A stretch of DNA of 64,000 nucleotides from Anodontia alba (Eukaryota; Mollusca; Bivalvia; Lucinida; Lucinidae): contig OZ024823.1 of the NCBI GenBank assembly GCA_964016985.1, forward strand, positions 37,863,687 through 37,927,686, in the 5' to 3' direction. This document shows, piece after piece, positions 33,588 through 46,716 of the stretch; the stretch's first letter is position 1; each line of letters begins with the position of its first letter. The translations under genes and the position numbers were made by a program. The notes below the pieces were generated by a model that made no database searches, was not told the origin of the DNA, and saw nothing but the letters and a program-made list of their open reading frames with translations.

Positions 33588-34429
33588 TCATAGCACTTGG
33601 AGAATCTGACCCATAAATGATCAAGGCAAACATTCTGACCAAGATTCAAGATGATTATATTAACAAGAGGACCATGATGGTCCTGTAACACTCACCTGAG
33701 TATCATAGCACTTAGAGAACCTGACCCATAAATGATCAAGGCAAACATTCTGACCAAGATTCATAATGGTTATATTAACAAGTAAGGCAATGTAGCATCC
33801 TAATTGACCATGAAATATAGATCATGGTCAAATATGAATGACTGCACTCAAGAGGCCATGCTAAGATGTATGCATGTGCTAAGTATCACTGGCTGTAGAC
33901 CAGTAATTACTGAGAAACTGTCCAAAATGCAAAAGAACAAAGCTGGTGAACCATGGAATATAGGTCAAGGTCAAATACAGATGACTGCATTCAAGAGGCT
34001 ATGCTAAGAGGTCTGCAAGTGCCAAGTATCACTGCTGTAGGACCAACAGTTACAGACCTAAATGGAAAAACTTAAGAAAGTCACTGGTCCATGAAATATA
34101 GGTCATAAGTGACCCAGGTACAAACTTGACCTGGCAATCATCAAGATAAACATTTCGAGCAAGATTCATGATGATTGCACCTGCATAAGGCCTTTGGTTT
34201 CAGAGAAGTTTTTTCTCTAAGTTTTAACTCTATAGCTCTATATTAATAAATTAGATACTGCACAAAAACCACGCAGGTTTTTTTTGGGCACGTTTTTTTC
34301 TCCGTAACAGAAACAGATGTAACAATTAAAATATATAAGGAATACTCTAAAATGGACTGAAAAAGAATGAAACAAATGAAACAGACCAATAGCAGTTCTC
34401 ACTGATGGTCTGTTTCATTCGTTTCATTT

Positions 34430-36955
34430 GTTACGAAACAGGATATAACAGTGCAAAAGACTTGTTCAAAGCTCGTTACGAAACATGGTGAAACGGAATG
34501 AAACGATGAAACGTACATCTTTTTTTTTTATAAACCCATTTCTGTTTCGTAACAAATGAAACGATTAAGATATATAGGAAAAACTCTGAAACAGGATGTA
34601 ACAGTCCAAAAGAATTGTTCAAAGCTCGTTACGAAACAGGGTGTAACGAAATGTAACTATGAAACATCATCTTTTTTTTTTTATCAACCCATTTCTGTTT
34701 CGTAACAAATGAAACGATTAAGATATATAGGAAAAACTCTGAAACAGGATGTAACAGTGCAAAAGACTTGTTCAAAGCTCGTTACGAAACATGGTGAAAC
34801 AGAATGAAACGATGAAACGTACATCTTTTTTTTTTATAAACCCATTTCTGTTTCGTAACAAATGAAACGATTAAGATATATAGGAAAAACTCTGAAACAG
34901 GATGTAACAGACCAAAAAATTTAAAATTATCTCGTTACGAAACAGGGTGTAACGAAATGTAACTATGAAACATCATCTCTTTTTTTTTTATCAACCCATT
35001 TCTGTTTCGTAACAAATGAAACGATTAAGATATATAGGAAAAACTCTGAAACAGGATGTAACAGTGCAAATGACTTGTTCAAAGCTCGTTACGAAACATG
35101 GTGAAACGGAATGAAACGATGAAACGTACATCTTTTTTTTTTATAAACCCATTTCTGTTTCATAACAAATGAAACGATTAAGATATATAGGAAAAACTCT
35201 GAAACAGGATGTAACAGACCAAAAAATTTAAAATAATCTCGTTACGAAACAGGGTGTAACGAAATGTAACAATGAAACATCATCTTTTTTTTTTTTTTAT
35301 CAACCCATTTCTGTTTCGTAACAAATGAAACGATTAAGATATATAGGAAAAACTCTGAAACAGGATGTAACAGTCCAAAAGAATTGTTCAAAGCTCGTTA
35401 CGAAACAGGGTGTAACGAAATGTAACAATGAAACATCATCTTTTTTTTTTTTATAAACCCATTTCTGTTTCGTGACAAATGAAACGATTAAGATATATAG
35501 GAAAAACTCTGAAACAGGATGTAACAGACCAAACATTCTGAAATATGCGCGTTACGAAACAGAGTGAAACGAAATGAAACGATGAAACATACAATTTTTT
35601 TTTTTTATAAACCCATTTCTGTTTCGTAACAAATGAAACGATTAAGATATATAGGAAAAACTCTGAAACAGGATGTAACAGACCAAAAAATTTAAAATAA
35701 TCTCGTTACGAAACAGGGTGTAACGAAATGTAACTATGAAACATCATCTTTTTTTTTTTTATAAACCCATTTCTGTTTCGTAACAAATGAAACGATTAAG
35801 ATATATAGGAAAAACTCTGAAACAGGATGTAACAGTCCAAAAGACTTCTTCAAAGCTCGTTACGAAACAGGGTGAAACGAAATGTAACAATGAAACATCA
35901 TCTTTTTTTTTTTTATAAACCCATTTCTGTTTCGTAACAAATGAAACGATTAAGATATATAGGAAAAACTCTGAAACAGGATGTAACAGTCCAAAAGAAT
36001 TGTTCAAAGCTCGTTACGAAACAGGGTGTAACGAAATGTTACAATGAAACATCATCTTTTTTTTTTTTATAAACCCATTTCTGTTTCGTAACAAATGAAA
36101 CGATTAAGATATATAGGAAAAACTCTGAAACAGGATGTAACAGACCAAACATTCTGAAATATACTCGTTTCGAAACAGAGTGAAATGAAATGAAACGATG
36201 AAACATACAATTTTTTTTTTTTATAAACCCATTTCTGTTTCGTAACAAATGAAACGATTAAAATATATAGGGAAAACTCTGAAACAGGATGTAACAGACC
36301 AAACAATCTGAAATATGCTCGTTACGAAACAGAGTGAAACGAAATGAAACGATGAAACATACAATTTTTTTTTTTATAAACCCATTTCTGTTTCGTAACA
36401 AATGAAACGATTAAGATATATAGGAAAAACTCTGAAACAGGATGTAACAGACCAAAAGACTTGTTCAAAGCTCATTACGAAACAGGGTGTAACGAAATGT
36501 AACAATGAAACATCATCTTTTTTTTTTTTATCAACCCATTTCTGTTTCGTAACAAATGAAACGATTAAGATATATAGGAAAAACTCTGAAACAGGATGTA
36601 ACAGTGCAAAAGACTTGTTCAAAGCTCGTTACGAAACATGGTGAAACGGAATGAAACGATGAAATGTACATCTTTTTTTTTTCTAAACCCATTTCTGTTT
36701 CGTAACAAATGAAACGATTAAGATATATAGGAAAAACTCTGAAACAGGATGTAACAGATCAAAAAATTTAAAATAATCTCGTTACGAAACAGGGTGTAAC
36801 GAAATGTAACAATGAAACATCATCTTTTTTTTTTTTTTTTATCAACCCATTTCTGTTTCGTAACAAATGAAACGATTAAGATATATAGGAAAAACTCTGA
36901 AACAGTATGTAACAGACCAAAAGACTTCTTCAAAGCTCGTTACGAAACAGGGTGA
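34430..36955 (-). repeat. 155-bp satellite, left arm (~16 units)
   Basis: Unit words: CTCTGAAACAGGATGTAACA, CAAAGCTCGTTACGAAACAG, GTAACGAAATGTAAC, a run of 8-18 T, ATAAACCCATTTCTGTTTCG, TAACAAATGAAACGATTAAG, ATATATAGGAAAAA. Each unit holds GTTACGAAACAG and its inverse CTGTTTCGTAAC, so a unit can fold on itself. The repeated minus-strand frames (FVTSFEQVFWSVTSCFRVFP and similar) are products of the repeat, not genes. Confidence 0.85.
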
Positions 36956-36956
36956 T

Positions 36957-38236
36957 TACTTATGACTCTGCAGCCACTGATCAAAATCTTTTCATATTTG
37001 GTATGGGATACCTGGGAGGGTTCTCTTCCATTCTACATCTATGAACCCCTGGGTCATGCCCCAGGGCGGGGTTAGAAGTCAAAATCTAGGACACCCAAAT
37101 TAAGTAATAAGTATATTGCTGTTTGTTTATACAAACAATCTCTTAATAAAGAAGGATGAGCATCAGACATGTTTATCACATCCACATTCAGTGTAATAAG
37201 GTCAAGGTCATTGTGATCTTATTTTCATGCTTCAGTGATTTTGCGTTATATTTTGAAGCCTATTTCATGGATTAATGCCTCAATATAGAAGTATGATGCA
37301 GTTTGTTGATACAAACAACTTCTTAAAGAAGGGTGCTAGAAGTCAAAATCTAGGACACCAAAATTAAGTAACAATTGCTGTTTGTTTATACAAACAATCT
37401 CTTAATAATGAAGAATGGGCATCAGACATGTTTTTCACATCAACATTCAGTGTAATTACGTCAAGGTCATTGTGATCATATTTTCATGCTCCAGCAATTT
37501 TTCCTTTTATTTCAAGCCTATATCATGGATTAATGCGATACTTGGAATATTGGTTCTATGTGACACTACAATTGACGGTTAACAAATGTAGGTGATCTTG
37601 ACTTATATTTCATGAGGCAGTAATTTTGCCTCATATCTTGAATGTTATTTGATGTATGAACATCATTACTTTGGATTTTGAATAAGTATGATCTAACAGT
37701 TGACCTAAAAGTAAATGTAGGTCACTGTGACCTATATTTCATAGTCCAGGGATTTTCTGTTACATCTGGAAGACACTTTCATGTATTTCTATCATACTTT
37801 GGGATTATGTGACCTATATTTCATAGCCCTTTGTCTTGTATCTCCCACTAATTAATACTGAATTGTCATATTTTCATGAAATGACACATTGTCATCCAAA
37901 CCTTCACCTCAAAGTAAATATAAAATAAATCAGTATGACATATATTTCATGGTCTTGTGATGTTGCATACTATCCTTAGATTATTTAATGGATTAAGATC
38001 ATAGTTGGTATAATGGATCAGTGTGACCTCATATTAACTTCTCATGTACATGTAGGTCAGAGACTTACATTTTATGATCTGGTAAATTTGCTGTATGTCT
38101 TGAAGACTATTTACTCCAGGAAAGTTGTACTTGGGATGATAGATCCATGTCACTCAGAGACTGACATTGTGAACTATATCTTACCCTATATCACTGTCGT
38201 CAACTTTAAAATATTGTTATAATTAAGAAATATCTA
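36957..38236. repeat. Foldback spacer: inverted array K
   Basis: The stretch 36957-37090 matches about 8440-8590 inverted, and 37090-38225 matches 5150-6050 inverted (for example CTTGAAGACTATTTACTCCA, GGGATGATAGATC, AGGTCACTGTGACCTATATT). A partial duplication of about 250 bp lies within it (37100-37350 and 37330-37560). No gene is seen. Confidence 0.6.
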
Positions 38237-41200
38237 TCTATCTTTCCTATATATCTTAATCGTTTCATTTGTTACGAAACAGAAATGGGTTTATAAAAAA
38301 AAAAAAAGATGATGTTTCATTGTTACATTTCGTTACACCCTGTTTCGTAACGAGCTTTGAACAAGTCTTTTTGTCTGTTACATCCTGTTTCAGAGTTTTT
38401 CCTATATATCTTAATCGTTTCATTTGTTACGAAACAGAAATGGGTTTATAAAAAAAAAAAAAATGATGTTTCATTGTTACATTTCGTTACACCCTGTTTC
38501 GTAACGAGCTTTGAACAATTCTTTTGGACTGTTACATCCTGTTTCAGAGTTTTTCCTATATATCTTAATCGTTTCATTTGTTACGAAACAGAAATGGGTT
38601 TATAAAAAAAAAAAAAGATGATGTTTCATTGTTACATTTCGTTACACCCTGTTTCGTAACGAGCTTCGAACAAGTCTTTTGGTCTGTTACATCCTGTTTC
38701 AGAATTTTTCCTATATATCTTAATCATTTCATTTGTTACGAAACAGAAATGGGTTTATAAAAAAAAAAAAAAGATGATGTTTCATTGTTACATTTCGTTT
38801 CACCCTGTTTCGTAACGATCTTTGATCAATTCTTTTGGACTGTTACATCCTGTTTCAGAGTTTTTCCTATATATCTTAATCGTTTCATTTGTTACGAAAC
38901 AGAAATGGGTTTATAAAAAAAAGAAAAGATGATGTTTCATTGTTACATTTCGTTACACCCTGTTTCGTAACGAGCTTTGAACAAGTCTTTTGGTCTGTTA
39001 CATCCTGTTTCAGAGTTTTTCCTATATATCTTAATCATTTCATTTGTTACGAAACAGAAATGGGTTTATAAAAAAAAAAAAAGATGATGTTTCATTGTTA
39101 CATTTCGTTACACCCTGTTTCGTAACGAGCTTTGAACAAGTCTTTTGGTCTGTTACATCCTGTTTCAGAGTTTTTCCTATATATCTTAATCGTTTCATTT
39201 GTTACGAAACAGGATGGGTTTATAAAAAAAAAAAGATGTATGTTTCATCGTTACATTTCGTTTCACCCTGTTTCGTAACGAGCTTTGAACAAGTCTTTTG
39301 GTCTGTTACATCCTGTTTCAGAGTTTTTCCTATATATCTTAATCGTTTCATTTGTTACGAAACAGAAATGGGTTTAAAAAAAAAAAAAAAAAATGATGTT
39401 TCATTGTTACATTTCGTTACACCCTGTTTCGTAACGAGCTTTGAACAATTCTTTTGGACTGTTACATCCTGTTTCAGAGTTTTTCCTATATATCTTAATC
39501 ATTTCATTTGTTACGAAACAGAAATGGGTTTATAAAAAAAAAAAAAGATGATGTTTCATTGTTACATTTCGTTTCACCCTGTTTCGTAACGATCTTTGAT
39601 CAATTCTTTTGGACTGTTACATCCTGTTTCAGAGTTTTTCCTATATATCTTAATCGTTTCATTTTTTACGAAACAGAAATGGGTTTATAAAAAAAAAAAA
39701 AAAGATGATGTTTCATTGTTACATTTCGTTACACCCTGTTTCGTAACGAGCTTTGAACAAGTCTTTTGGTCTGTTACATCCTGTTTCAGAGTTTTTCCTA
39801 TGTATCTTAATCGTTTCATTTGTTACAAAACAGAAATGGGTTTATAAAAAAAAAAAAAAGATGATGTTTCATTGTTACATTTCGTTACACCCTGTTTCGT
39901 AACGAGCTTTGAACAAGTCTTTTGGTCTGTTACATCCTGTTTCAGAGTTTTTCCTATATATCTTAATCGTTTCATTTGTTACGAAACAGGATGGGTTTAT
40001 AAAAAAAAAAAGATGTATGTTTCATAGTTACATTTCGTTTCACCCTGTTTCGTAACGAGCTTTGAACAAGTCTTTTGGTCTGTTACATCCTGTTTCAGAG
40101 TTTTTCCTATATATCTTAATCGTTTCATTTGTTACGAAACAGAAATGGGTTTATAAAAAAAAAAAAAGATGATGTTTCATTGTTACATTTCCTTACACCC
40201 TGTTTCGTAACGAGCTTTGAACAAGTCTTTTGGTCTGTTACATCCTGTTTCAGAGTTTTTCCTATATATCTTAATCGTTTCATTTGTTACGAAACAGAAA
40301 TGGGTTTATAAAAAAAAAAAAAATGATGTTTCATTGTTACATTTCGTTACACCCTGTTTCGTAACGAGCTTTGAACAATTCTTTTGGACTGTTACATCCT
40401 GTTTCAGAGTTTTTCCTATATATCTTAATCGTTTCATTTGTTACGAAACAGAAATGGGTTTATAAAAAAAAAAAAAGATGATGTTTCATTGTTACATTTC
40501 GTTACACCCTGTTTCGTAACGAGCTTCGAACAAGTCTTTTGGTCTGTTACATCCTGTTTCAGAGTTTTTCCTATATATCTTAATCATTTCATTTGTTACG
40601 AAACAGAAATGGGTTTATAAAAAAAAAAAAAGATGATGTTTCATTGTTACATTTCGTTTCACCCTGTTTCGTAACGATCTTTGATCAATTCTTTTGGACT
40701 GTTACATCCTGTTTCAGAGTTTTTCCTATATATCTTAATCGTTTCATTTGTTACGAAACAGAAATGGGTTTATAAAAAAAAAAAAAGATGATGTTTCATT
40801 GTTACATTTCGTTACACCCTGTTTCGTAACGAGCTTTGAACAAGTCTTTTGGTCTGTTACATCCTGTTTCAGAGTTTTTCCTATGTATCTTAATCGTTTC
40901 ATTTGTTACGAAACAGAAATGGGTTTATAAAAAAAAAAAAAAGATGATGTTTCATTGTTACATTTCGTTACACCCTGTTTCGTAACGAGCTTTGAACAAG
41001 TCTTTTGGTCTGTTACATCCTGTTTCAGAGTTTTTCCTATATATCTTAATCATTTCATTTGTTACGAAACAGGATGGGTTTATAAAAAAAAAAAGATGTA
41101 TGTTTCATCGTTACATTTCGTTTCACCCTGTTTCGTAACGAGCTTTGAACAAGTCTTTTGGTCTGTTACATCCTGTTTCAGAGTTTTTCCTATATATCTT

Positions 41201-42110
41201 AATCGTTTCATTTGTTACGAAACAGAAATGGGTTTAAAAAAAAAAAAAAAAAATGATGTTTCATTGTTACATTTCGTTACACCCTGTTTCGTAACGAGCT
41301 TTGAACAATTCTTTTGGACTGTTACATCCTGTTTCAGAGTTTTTCCTATATATCTTAATCGTTTCATTTGTTACGAAACAGAAATGGGTTTATAAAAAAA
41401 AAAAAAGATGATGTTTCATTGTTACATTTCGTTTCACCCTGTTTCGCTTTGAAGAAGTCTTTTTGTCTATTACATCCTGTTTCAGAGTTTTTCCTATATA
41501 TCTTAATCGTTTCATTTGTTACGAAACAGAAATGGGTTTATAAAAAAAAAAAAAAGATGATGTTTCATTGTTTCATTTCGTTACACCCTGTTTCGTAACG
41601 AGCTTTGAACAAGTCTTTTGGTCTGTTACATCCTGTTTCAGAGTTTTTCCTATATATCTTAATCGTTTCATTTGTTACGAAACAGAAATGGGTTTATAAA
41701 AAAAAAAAAGATGATGTTTCATTGTTTCATTTCGTTACACCCTGTTTCGTAACGAGCTTTGAAGAAGTCTTTTGGTCTGTTACATCCTGTTTCAGAGTTT
41801 TTCCTATATATCTTAATCGTTTCATTTGTTACGAAACAGGAATGGGTTTATAAAAAAAAAAAGATGTATGTTTCATCGTTACATTTCGTTTCACCCTGTT
41901 TTGTAACGAGCTTTGAACAAGTCTTTTGGTCTGTTACATCCTGTTTCAGAGTTTATCCTATATATCTTAATCGTTTCATTTGTTACGAAACAGAAATGGG
42001 TTTATAAAAAAAAAAGATGTACGTTTCATCGTTTCATCCCGTTTCACCATGTTTCGTAACGAGCTTTGAACAAGTCTTTTGCGCTGTTACATCCTGTTTC
42101 GTAACAAATG
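38237..42110 (+). repeat. 155-bp satellite, right arm (~25 units) with 12-unit higher-order repeat
   Basis: Same satellite as the left arm, inverted. Unit variants recur exactly 1,860 bp apart: the rare GAGCTTCGAACAAG at about 38665 and 40525; an A-run variant after ATGGGTTTA at about 39370 and 41230; other frames at 38357/40217, 38578/40438 and 39508/41368. 1,860 equals 12 x 155, so a 12-unit block was duplicated. Confidence 0.8.
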
Positions 42111-43283
42111 AAACGAATGAAACAGACCATCAGTGAGAACTGCTATTGGTCTGTTTCGTTTGTTTCATTCTTTTTCAGTCCATTTTAGAGTATTCCTTAT
42201 ATATTTTAATTGTTACATCTGTTTCTGTTACGGAGAAAAAAACGTGCCCAAAAAAAACCTGCGTGGTTTTTGTGCAGTATATGTAATAAATGACCCCCAG
42301 GGCATGGCCAATTTGGACTTCAGGGACATGGTTGGTAGGATTTATGTGGGAGACCGCTAAACATTGCTACATAATAAATAAAATATGTAAGCTGTGGGTC
42401 TCATGGTTTCAGAAGAAGATTTTTCCTGATTACAAGTCTATGGAAGCTAATGACCCCCGGGACATGACCAATTTGGACCCCAGGGGCATGGTTAGCAAGA
42501 TTTATGTAGGAGACAATTTCAGAGAAGAATATTTTTTAATTTTTTTTTCCATAATAAGTCTATGGGAGCTAATGACCCCCTGGGGTGTGGCCAGTTTGGG
42601 CCCTAGGTGCTTGATTGGCAGGATTTATGTAGGGGACCAATAACATTGCTACATACTAAATACATAAGCTGTGGGCCTTATGGTTTCAGAGAAGATGTTT
42701 TTAAGTTTTTCCCATTATAAGTCTATAGGAGTAATTGACCCTGGGGGCATGGCCAGTGAGGACCTCAGGGGCTTTATTGGCAGGATTCATGTAGGGGACC
42801 ACTAAACATTGCTACATACTAAATATATAAGCTGTTGGCCTCATGGTTTCAGAAAAGAAGATTTTTTTAAGGTTTTCCCATTATAAATGGAATGACCCCC
42901 AGGGTGTGGCCAATTTAGATATCAGGGGCTTGACTGGCAAGATATATGTAAGGAACTTCTAAATATTGCTACATACTAAATATATAAGCTGTGGGCATCA
43001 TGGTTTCAGAAAGAAGAGGAGCTAATAACCCATGTGCGTGGCTAGTTTGGACCCCTGGGGCATGGTTGGCAGGATTTATGTAGGAGACCACCAAACATTG
43101 CTACATACATAATCTGTTAGCTTTGGGCATCATGGTCTCAGAGAAGAAGATTTTGGAAGGTTCTTTAGCTATATAGTTCTATATAAACATATGACCCATT
43201 GGGGCATGGCCAATTTGGCCCCCAGGGGCTTGATTAGCAAGATTTATGTAGGGGAGCACTAAATGTTGCTACATACAAAATAT

Positions 43284-44617
43284 ACAAGAGGACCATGATG
43301 GTCCCATATTGCTCAGCTGAGCAAACAGATTTGCATACTTGTATTACTGTTGAAGTTTCAGCCAAGTTCACTGCTCTAAATTTTATAGACCTGCACCCGC
43401 CCCCCACCAACCCTCCACAGCAGCCATGTTTTTTTTCTTTTTAACACAAAATGACAACTAAATCTTGAAAGAAGGTCACCAAAGGAACATTTCTGCCAAG
43501 TTATATTGAAATTGGTCCAGTGGTTTCTGACAAAAAGATTTTTAAAGTGTTTTATATAGATATAAAGCCCTACCCTCTAACAGCCATTTTTTTTTCTTTT
43601 TGACAAATCATGACAGCTTGAAAAAACTAGGTAGAGGGTCACCAAAGGAATATTCTTGTCAAGTTAAATTGAAATCGGTTCAGTGGTTTCTGACAAGAAG
43701 ATTTTTAAAGTATATAGATATATAGGAAAATAAGCCCTGCCCCCTGGCGGCCATGTTTTTTGACGAATCCAAATGGCTTGAACAATCTTGGTAGAGGATC
43801 ACCAAAGGAACGTTTCTGCAAAATTATATGGAAATCGGTCCAGTGGTTTCGGACAAGAAGATTTTTACATTTTTCTATATAGATATATAGGGAAAATAAG
43901 CCCCGCCCCCTGGTGGCCATGTTTTTTGCCGAATCCAAATGGCTTGAACAATCTTGGTAGAGGATCACCAAAGGAACATTTTTGCAAAATTATATGGAAA
44001 TCGGTCCAGTGGTTTTGGACAAGAAGATTTATAAAGTTTTCTATATAGATATATAGGGAAAATAAGCCCCGCCCCCTGGCGGCTATGTTTTTTGATGAAT
44101 CCAAATGGCCTGAACAATCTTTATAGAGGATCACCAAAGAAACATTTCCGCAAAATTATATGGAAATCGGCCCAGTGGTTTCTGACAAGAAGATTTTTAA
44201 AGTTTTCTAAAAAGATATAAAGGGAAAATGAGCCCCCCCCTGGCGGCCAAGTTTTTTGACAAATCCAAATGGCTTGAACAATCTTGGTAGAGGATCACCA
44301 AAGGAACATTTCTGCAAAATTATATTGAAATCGGTCCAGTGGTTTCTGACAAGAAGATTTTTTGTTTTTAGTTAAAAAATCTATTTTTAGCTTCTGTGAC
44401 CTAGATATGCAATGGACCGGAACCATTTGAACAAATTTAAAAGAGGACCAATCAAGGAGCATTCCTGTGAAGTTTGGTCGAATTCCAATCAGTGGTTTAG
44501 GAGGAGATGTTGTTTAAAGACTGTGAACGGACGGACAGACGGACAGACAGATGGACAACGACGGACGGTGGGTGATCACAATAGCTCACCTTGAGCCTTC
44601 GGCTCAGGTGAGCTAAT
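43284..44617 (+). mobile_element. Type I array element, core C
   Basis: Left end ACAAGAGGACCATGATGGTC plus GCTCAGCTGAG; right end GGACGGACAGACGG, then hairpin GCTCACCTTGAGC-CTTCG-GCTCAGGTGAGC. About six units of about 170 bp: GGAAAATAAGCCCCGCCCCC, TGGCGGCCATGTTTTTTGAC, CTTGAACAATCTTGGTAGAG, GATCACCAAAGGAACATTTC, GAAATCGGTCCAGTGGTTTC, TGACAAGAAGATTTTTAAAG. The pre-terminal segment (ATCTATTTTTAGCTTCTGTGACC onward) is shared with 46717-49030. Confidence 0.7.
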
Positions 44618-45367
44618 AAGCTATGGGGCATGGCTTCAGAGAAGGAGATGTTTTTAAATTTTTGGAGAAGATTTTTTTTAAGGTTTTCCCATTAATTATA
44701 GGTTTATGGCTACATACTAAGGCCATAATAAATTAATTGTTAGATTCTCATTACCGCCCGCCTCGATTTTTTACCCCCAGTCTCGATTTTTTTTATTGAC
44801 ACTTTTTCGTAAGTATGAGTACTGCTCCGATGTTCCAATTTTTTATCAAAAATCTTACGATTTGCCGATCGGTAAGTTCCATTCCACATAAATCTACATT
44901 AAATATGCAAATTGCGTATATACGACAACAAATTACATACTTCCGGTGTAATTACCAACATAAAATTGTTTGTTTAACTACGATCAATATCTGCTATTGT
45001 TCGAGGTATACTGGATCCCTGTTGCAAATGCGCTTCACTATAAATTGCGTCCGGTCTGACAACCAGTCGATTTCTACTTTCATTTTGGAATCCAGATAAA
45101 AACACATTGAAAATAGCATTTGTGATCATGAAAATCAGTGCCAATTAAACTGTAATAAACGACCGGTATTGATTCAAAGCCAGCGATACCAAAAATCTTC
45201 TCAACCCCCAGAATGTATTTAATTCAGGGCCGATTGATAAAGCAGTGCTGTTTCGCAGTGGGCAAGAATCGAGGAAATTGCTAGGAGATAAAAAAAAATA
45301 TATATGCTGTTTGTGAACTGTGTCTGACAGGTAAAAACCGTTTATACAAAAGAGAGAGCGTTTGACA

Positions 45368-46633
45368 CAGGGCTCGGGAAAACCGGAAAAATAGCTGGTC
45401 TGGACCGAAATTAAGAATTCTGGACCGATTTCAAACACCCCAAAACGCTAATAAATCGGTCCAACAGGTTTGTGCCTTGAACCCCATTTTTCTCCAACCA
45501 ACCAATTTTCACGAATCAATGATTCACAAACGGTCACAAACGGTCAAGTCTTCCCAAACTGACAACGTCCGCGCACCTTTTAAATGCGATATTATGGTAG
45601 TTAAAAGGCTCTAAACGGTCATTTGACATGTATATTGGAGAGGCAGCTGAATAACGGCAACCTACCGCAGCACAAATGAATAACGTCATTATCCAAACAT
45701 TGTCAAAAAATCAACACTTCACTGACCTTTGTGCGGTAAACAAGCGATAACCACGAATCATCAGTAACAGTAGTCTGATAATTAATCCGTTTGTGTGACA
45801 CGTGTGAATACACTGAGACTGCAAAACATCCAGGTGCAGTCGGCGTGTCCAAAAGATCAAAGGTCGCTTTACTGAGAGTAATAAAAGAATGCACCACTTG
45901 ACCGCACCCGTTTTCTTCCTCCTCTTTTTTGTTTTGATCAACACGGTTTATCTGTCCCAGATCTGATAAATTAATTCCCAAACCGTGTACGTCCTGATCA
46001 GATGTCGCATGCAACGGCGTCTGATCTGGGTATAATTGATTGATTCTTTTTTGTTGTTGTTGTTGATTGCCGTAACACACGAGTATAATTCAAGGTAGAT
46101 TTCGCGGTAAAAATAAATAATGCATTACTGGCGCTAGACAAGACTGGTCAGTGCTTAAAATTTAAGCAGTCTGGTCAAAGCTTGAAACATTGAAAACTGC
46201 AAAACCGCCCGTTGCGCAGGCCTTTTTTATTAGACCTAATTGGGTCCATGAAAGTCGTTTCGTTCCGTCTCTCCTGTTTCCCGCCGTCTTCGCGCTTATA
46301 CAAGACAGGAATCAGTTGTTTATAAATAGTTTAGGAAAACCCTGCAGAGGTGGAAATAACAACAAAATTGTTTTTTGTTGTTTTTTTTTCTTTCTTTTTA
46401 CATACCTGACTGTATTTATTGATGATGCCAGCTTTGAACATTCTCGTTATACCCGGACTTACGTCATATAACGGGGTTGAGGTGTATTATTTCAAAGGAG
46501 TTATAGAACTGCCAATTGTCATTAGTTTTCGTGAAAGGTGATATATATATATATATTTTTTGGAAATGGGCTCATTGATGACGTCATCGTCATCGGCTGG
46601 ACCGATTCAGATTTCAAAATTTCCAGAGCCCTG
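45368..46633. mobile_element. hAT-like non-autonomous element, copy 1
   Basis: Ends CAGGGCTCGGGAAAA and TTTCCAGAGCCCTG are inverted, and a perfect 8-bp duplication GTTTGACA flanks it (45360-45367 and 46634-46641). An 8-bp duplication and CAGGG ends are typical of the hAT superfamily. Subterminal repeats of GGTCTGGACCGA and TCTGGACCGATTTC occur. A 125-codon minus frame (45703-46080) has a relative in copy 2, but most changes between them alter amino acids. Confidence 0.85.
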
Positions 46634-46716
46634 GTTTGACAGAAAGGAAAAAACACACAGAACAGAATAAACTGATGACTTTTATTTTGTCCAACAGTGT
46701 TCTCAGAGAAACTGAA

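Larger units (their letters stand above)
32209..34178 (+). mobile_element. Type I element(s), core B, with mariner insertion
   Basis: Left end ACAAGAGGGCCATAATGGCC at 32209, broken by a mariner at about 32251. The flank resumes CATAGCACTTGGAGAATCTG at 33590, as in uninterrupted copies. A second left end (ACAAGAGGACCATGATGGTCC type) follows at 33663 and leads into core B. The core B text stops at about 34178 inside GATGATTGC and continues as core D (GGCCTTTGGTTTCAGAGAAG). No right-end hairpin is seen. Confidence 0.55.
34252..42283. mobile_element. Foldback element with satellite arms (8.0 kb)
   Basis: The left end TAGATACTGCACAAAAACC and right end GGTTTTTGTGCAGTATATG are inverted, and the inversion continues for about 180 bp of single-copy sequence and then through the arms. 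TAATAAAT is repeated at 34244-34251 and 42284-42291. Joining the flanks gives a normal core D text. Arms: about 16 copies of a 155-bp satellite on the left (about 34430-36955) and about 25 on the right (38237-42110) in inverse orientation. The spacer (36957-38236) is array K-like. This plan (long inverted arms of direct repeats) is that of foldback elements such as Drosophila FB. No transposase is present. Confidence 0.75.

Noticed and set aside
35300..42007. Many open frames of 60-163 codons repeating FVTSFEQVFWSVTSCFRVFP and YILIVSFVTKQKW.
   Set aside because: They follow the 155-bp satellite period on both arms and contain poly-Lys from the A run; there is no start context, domain or codon signal. 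Repeat shadows.
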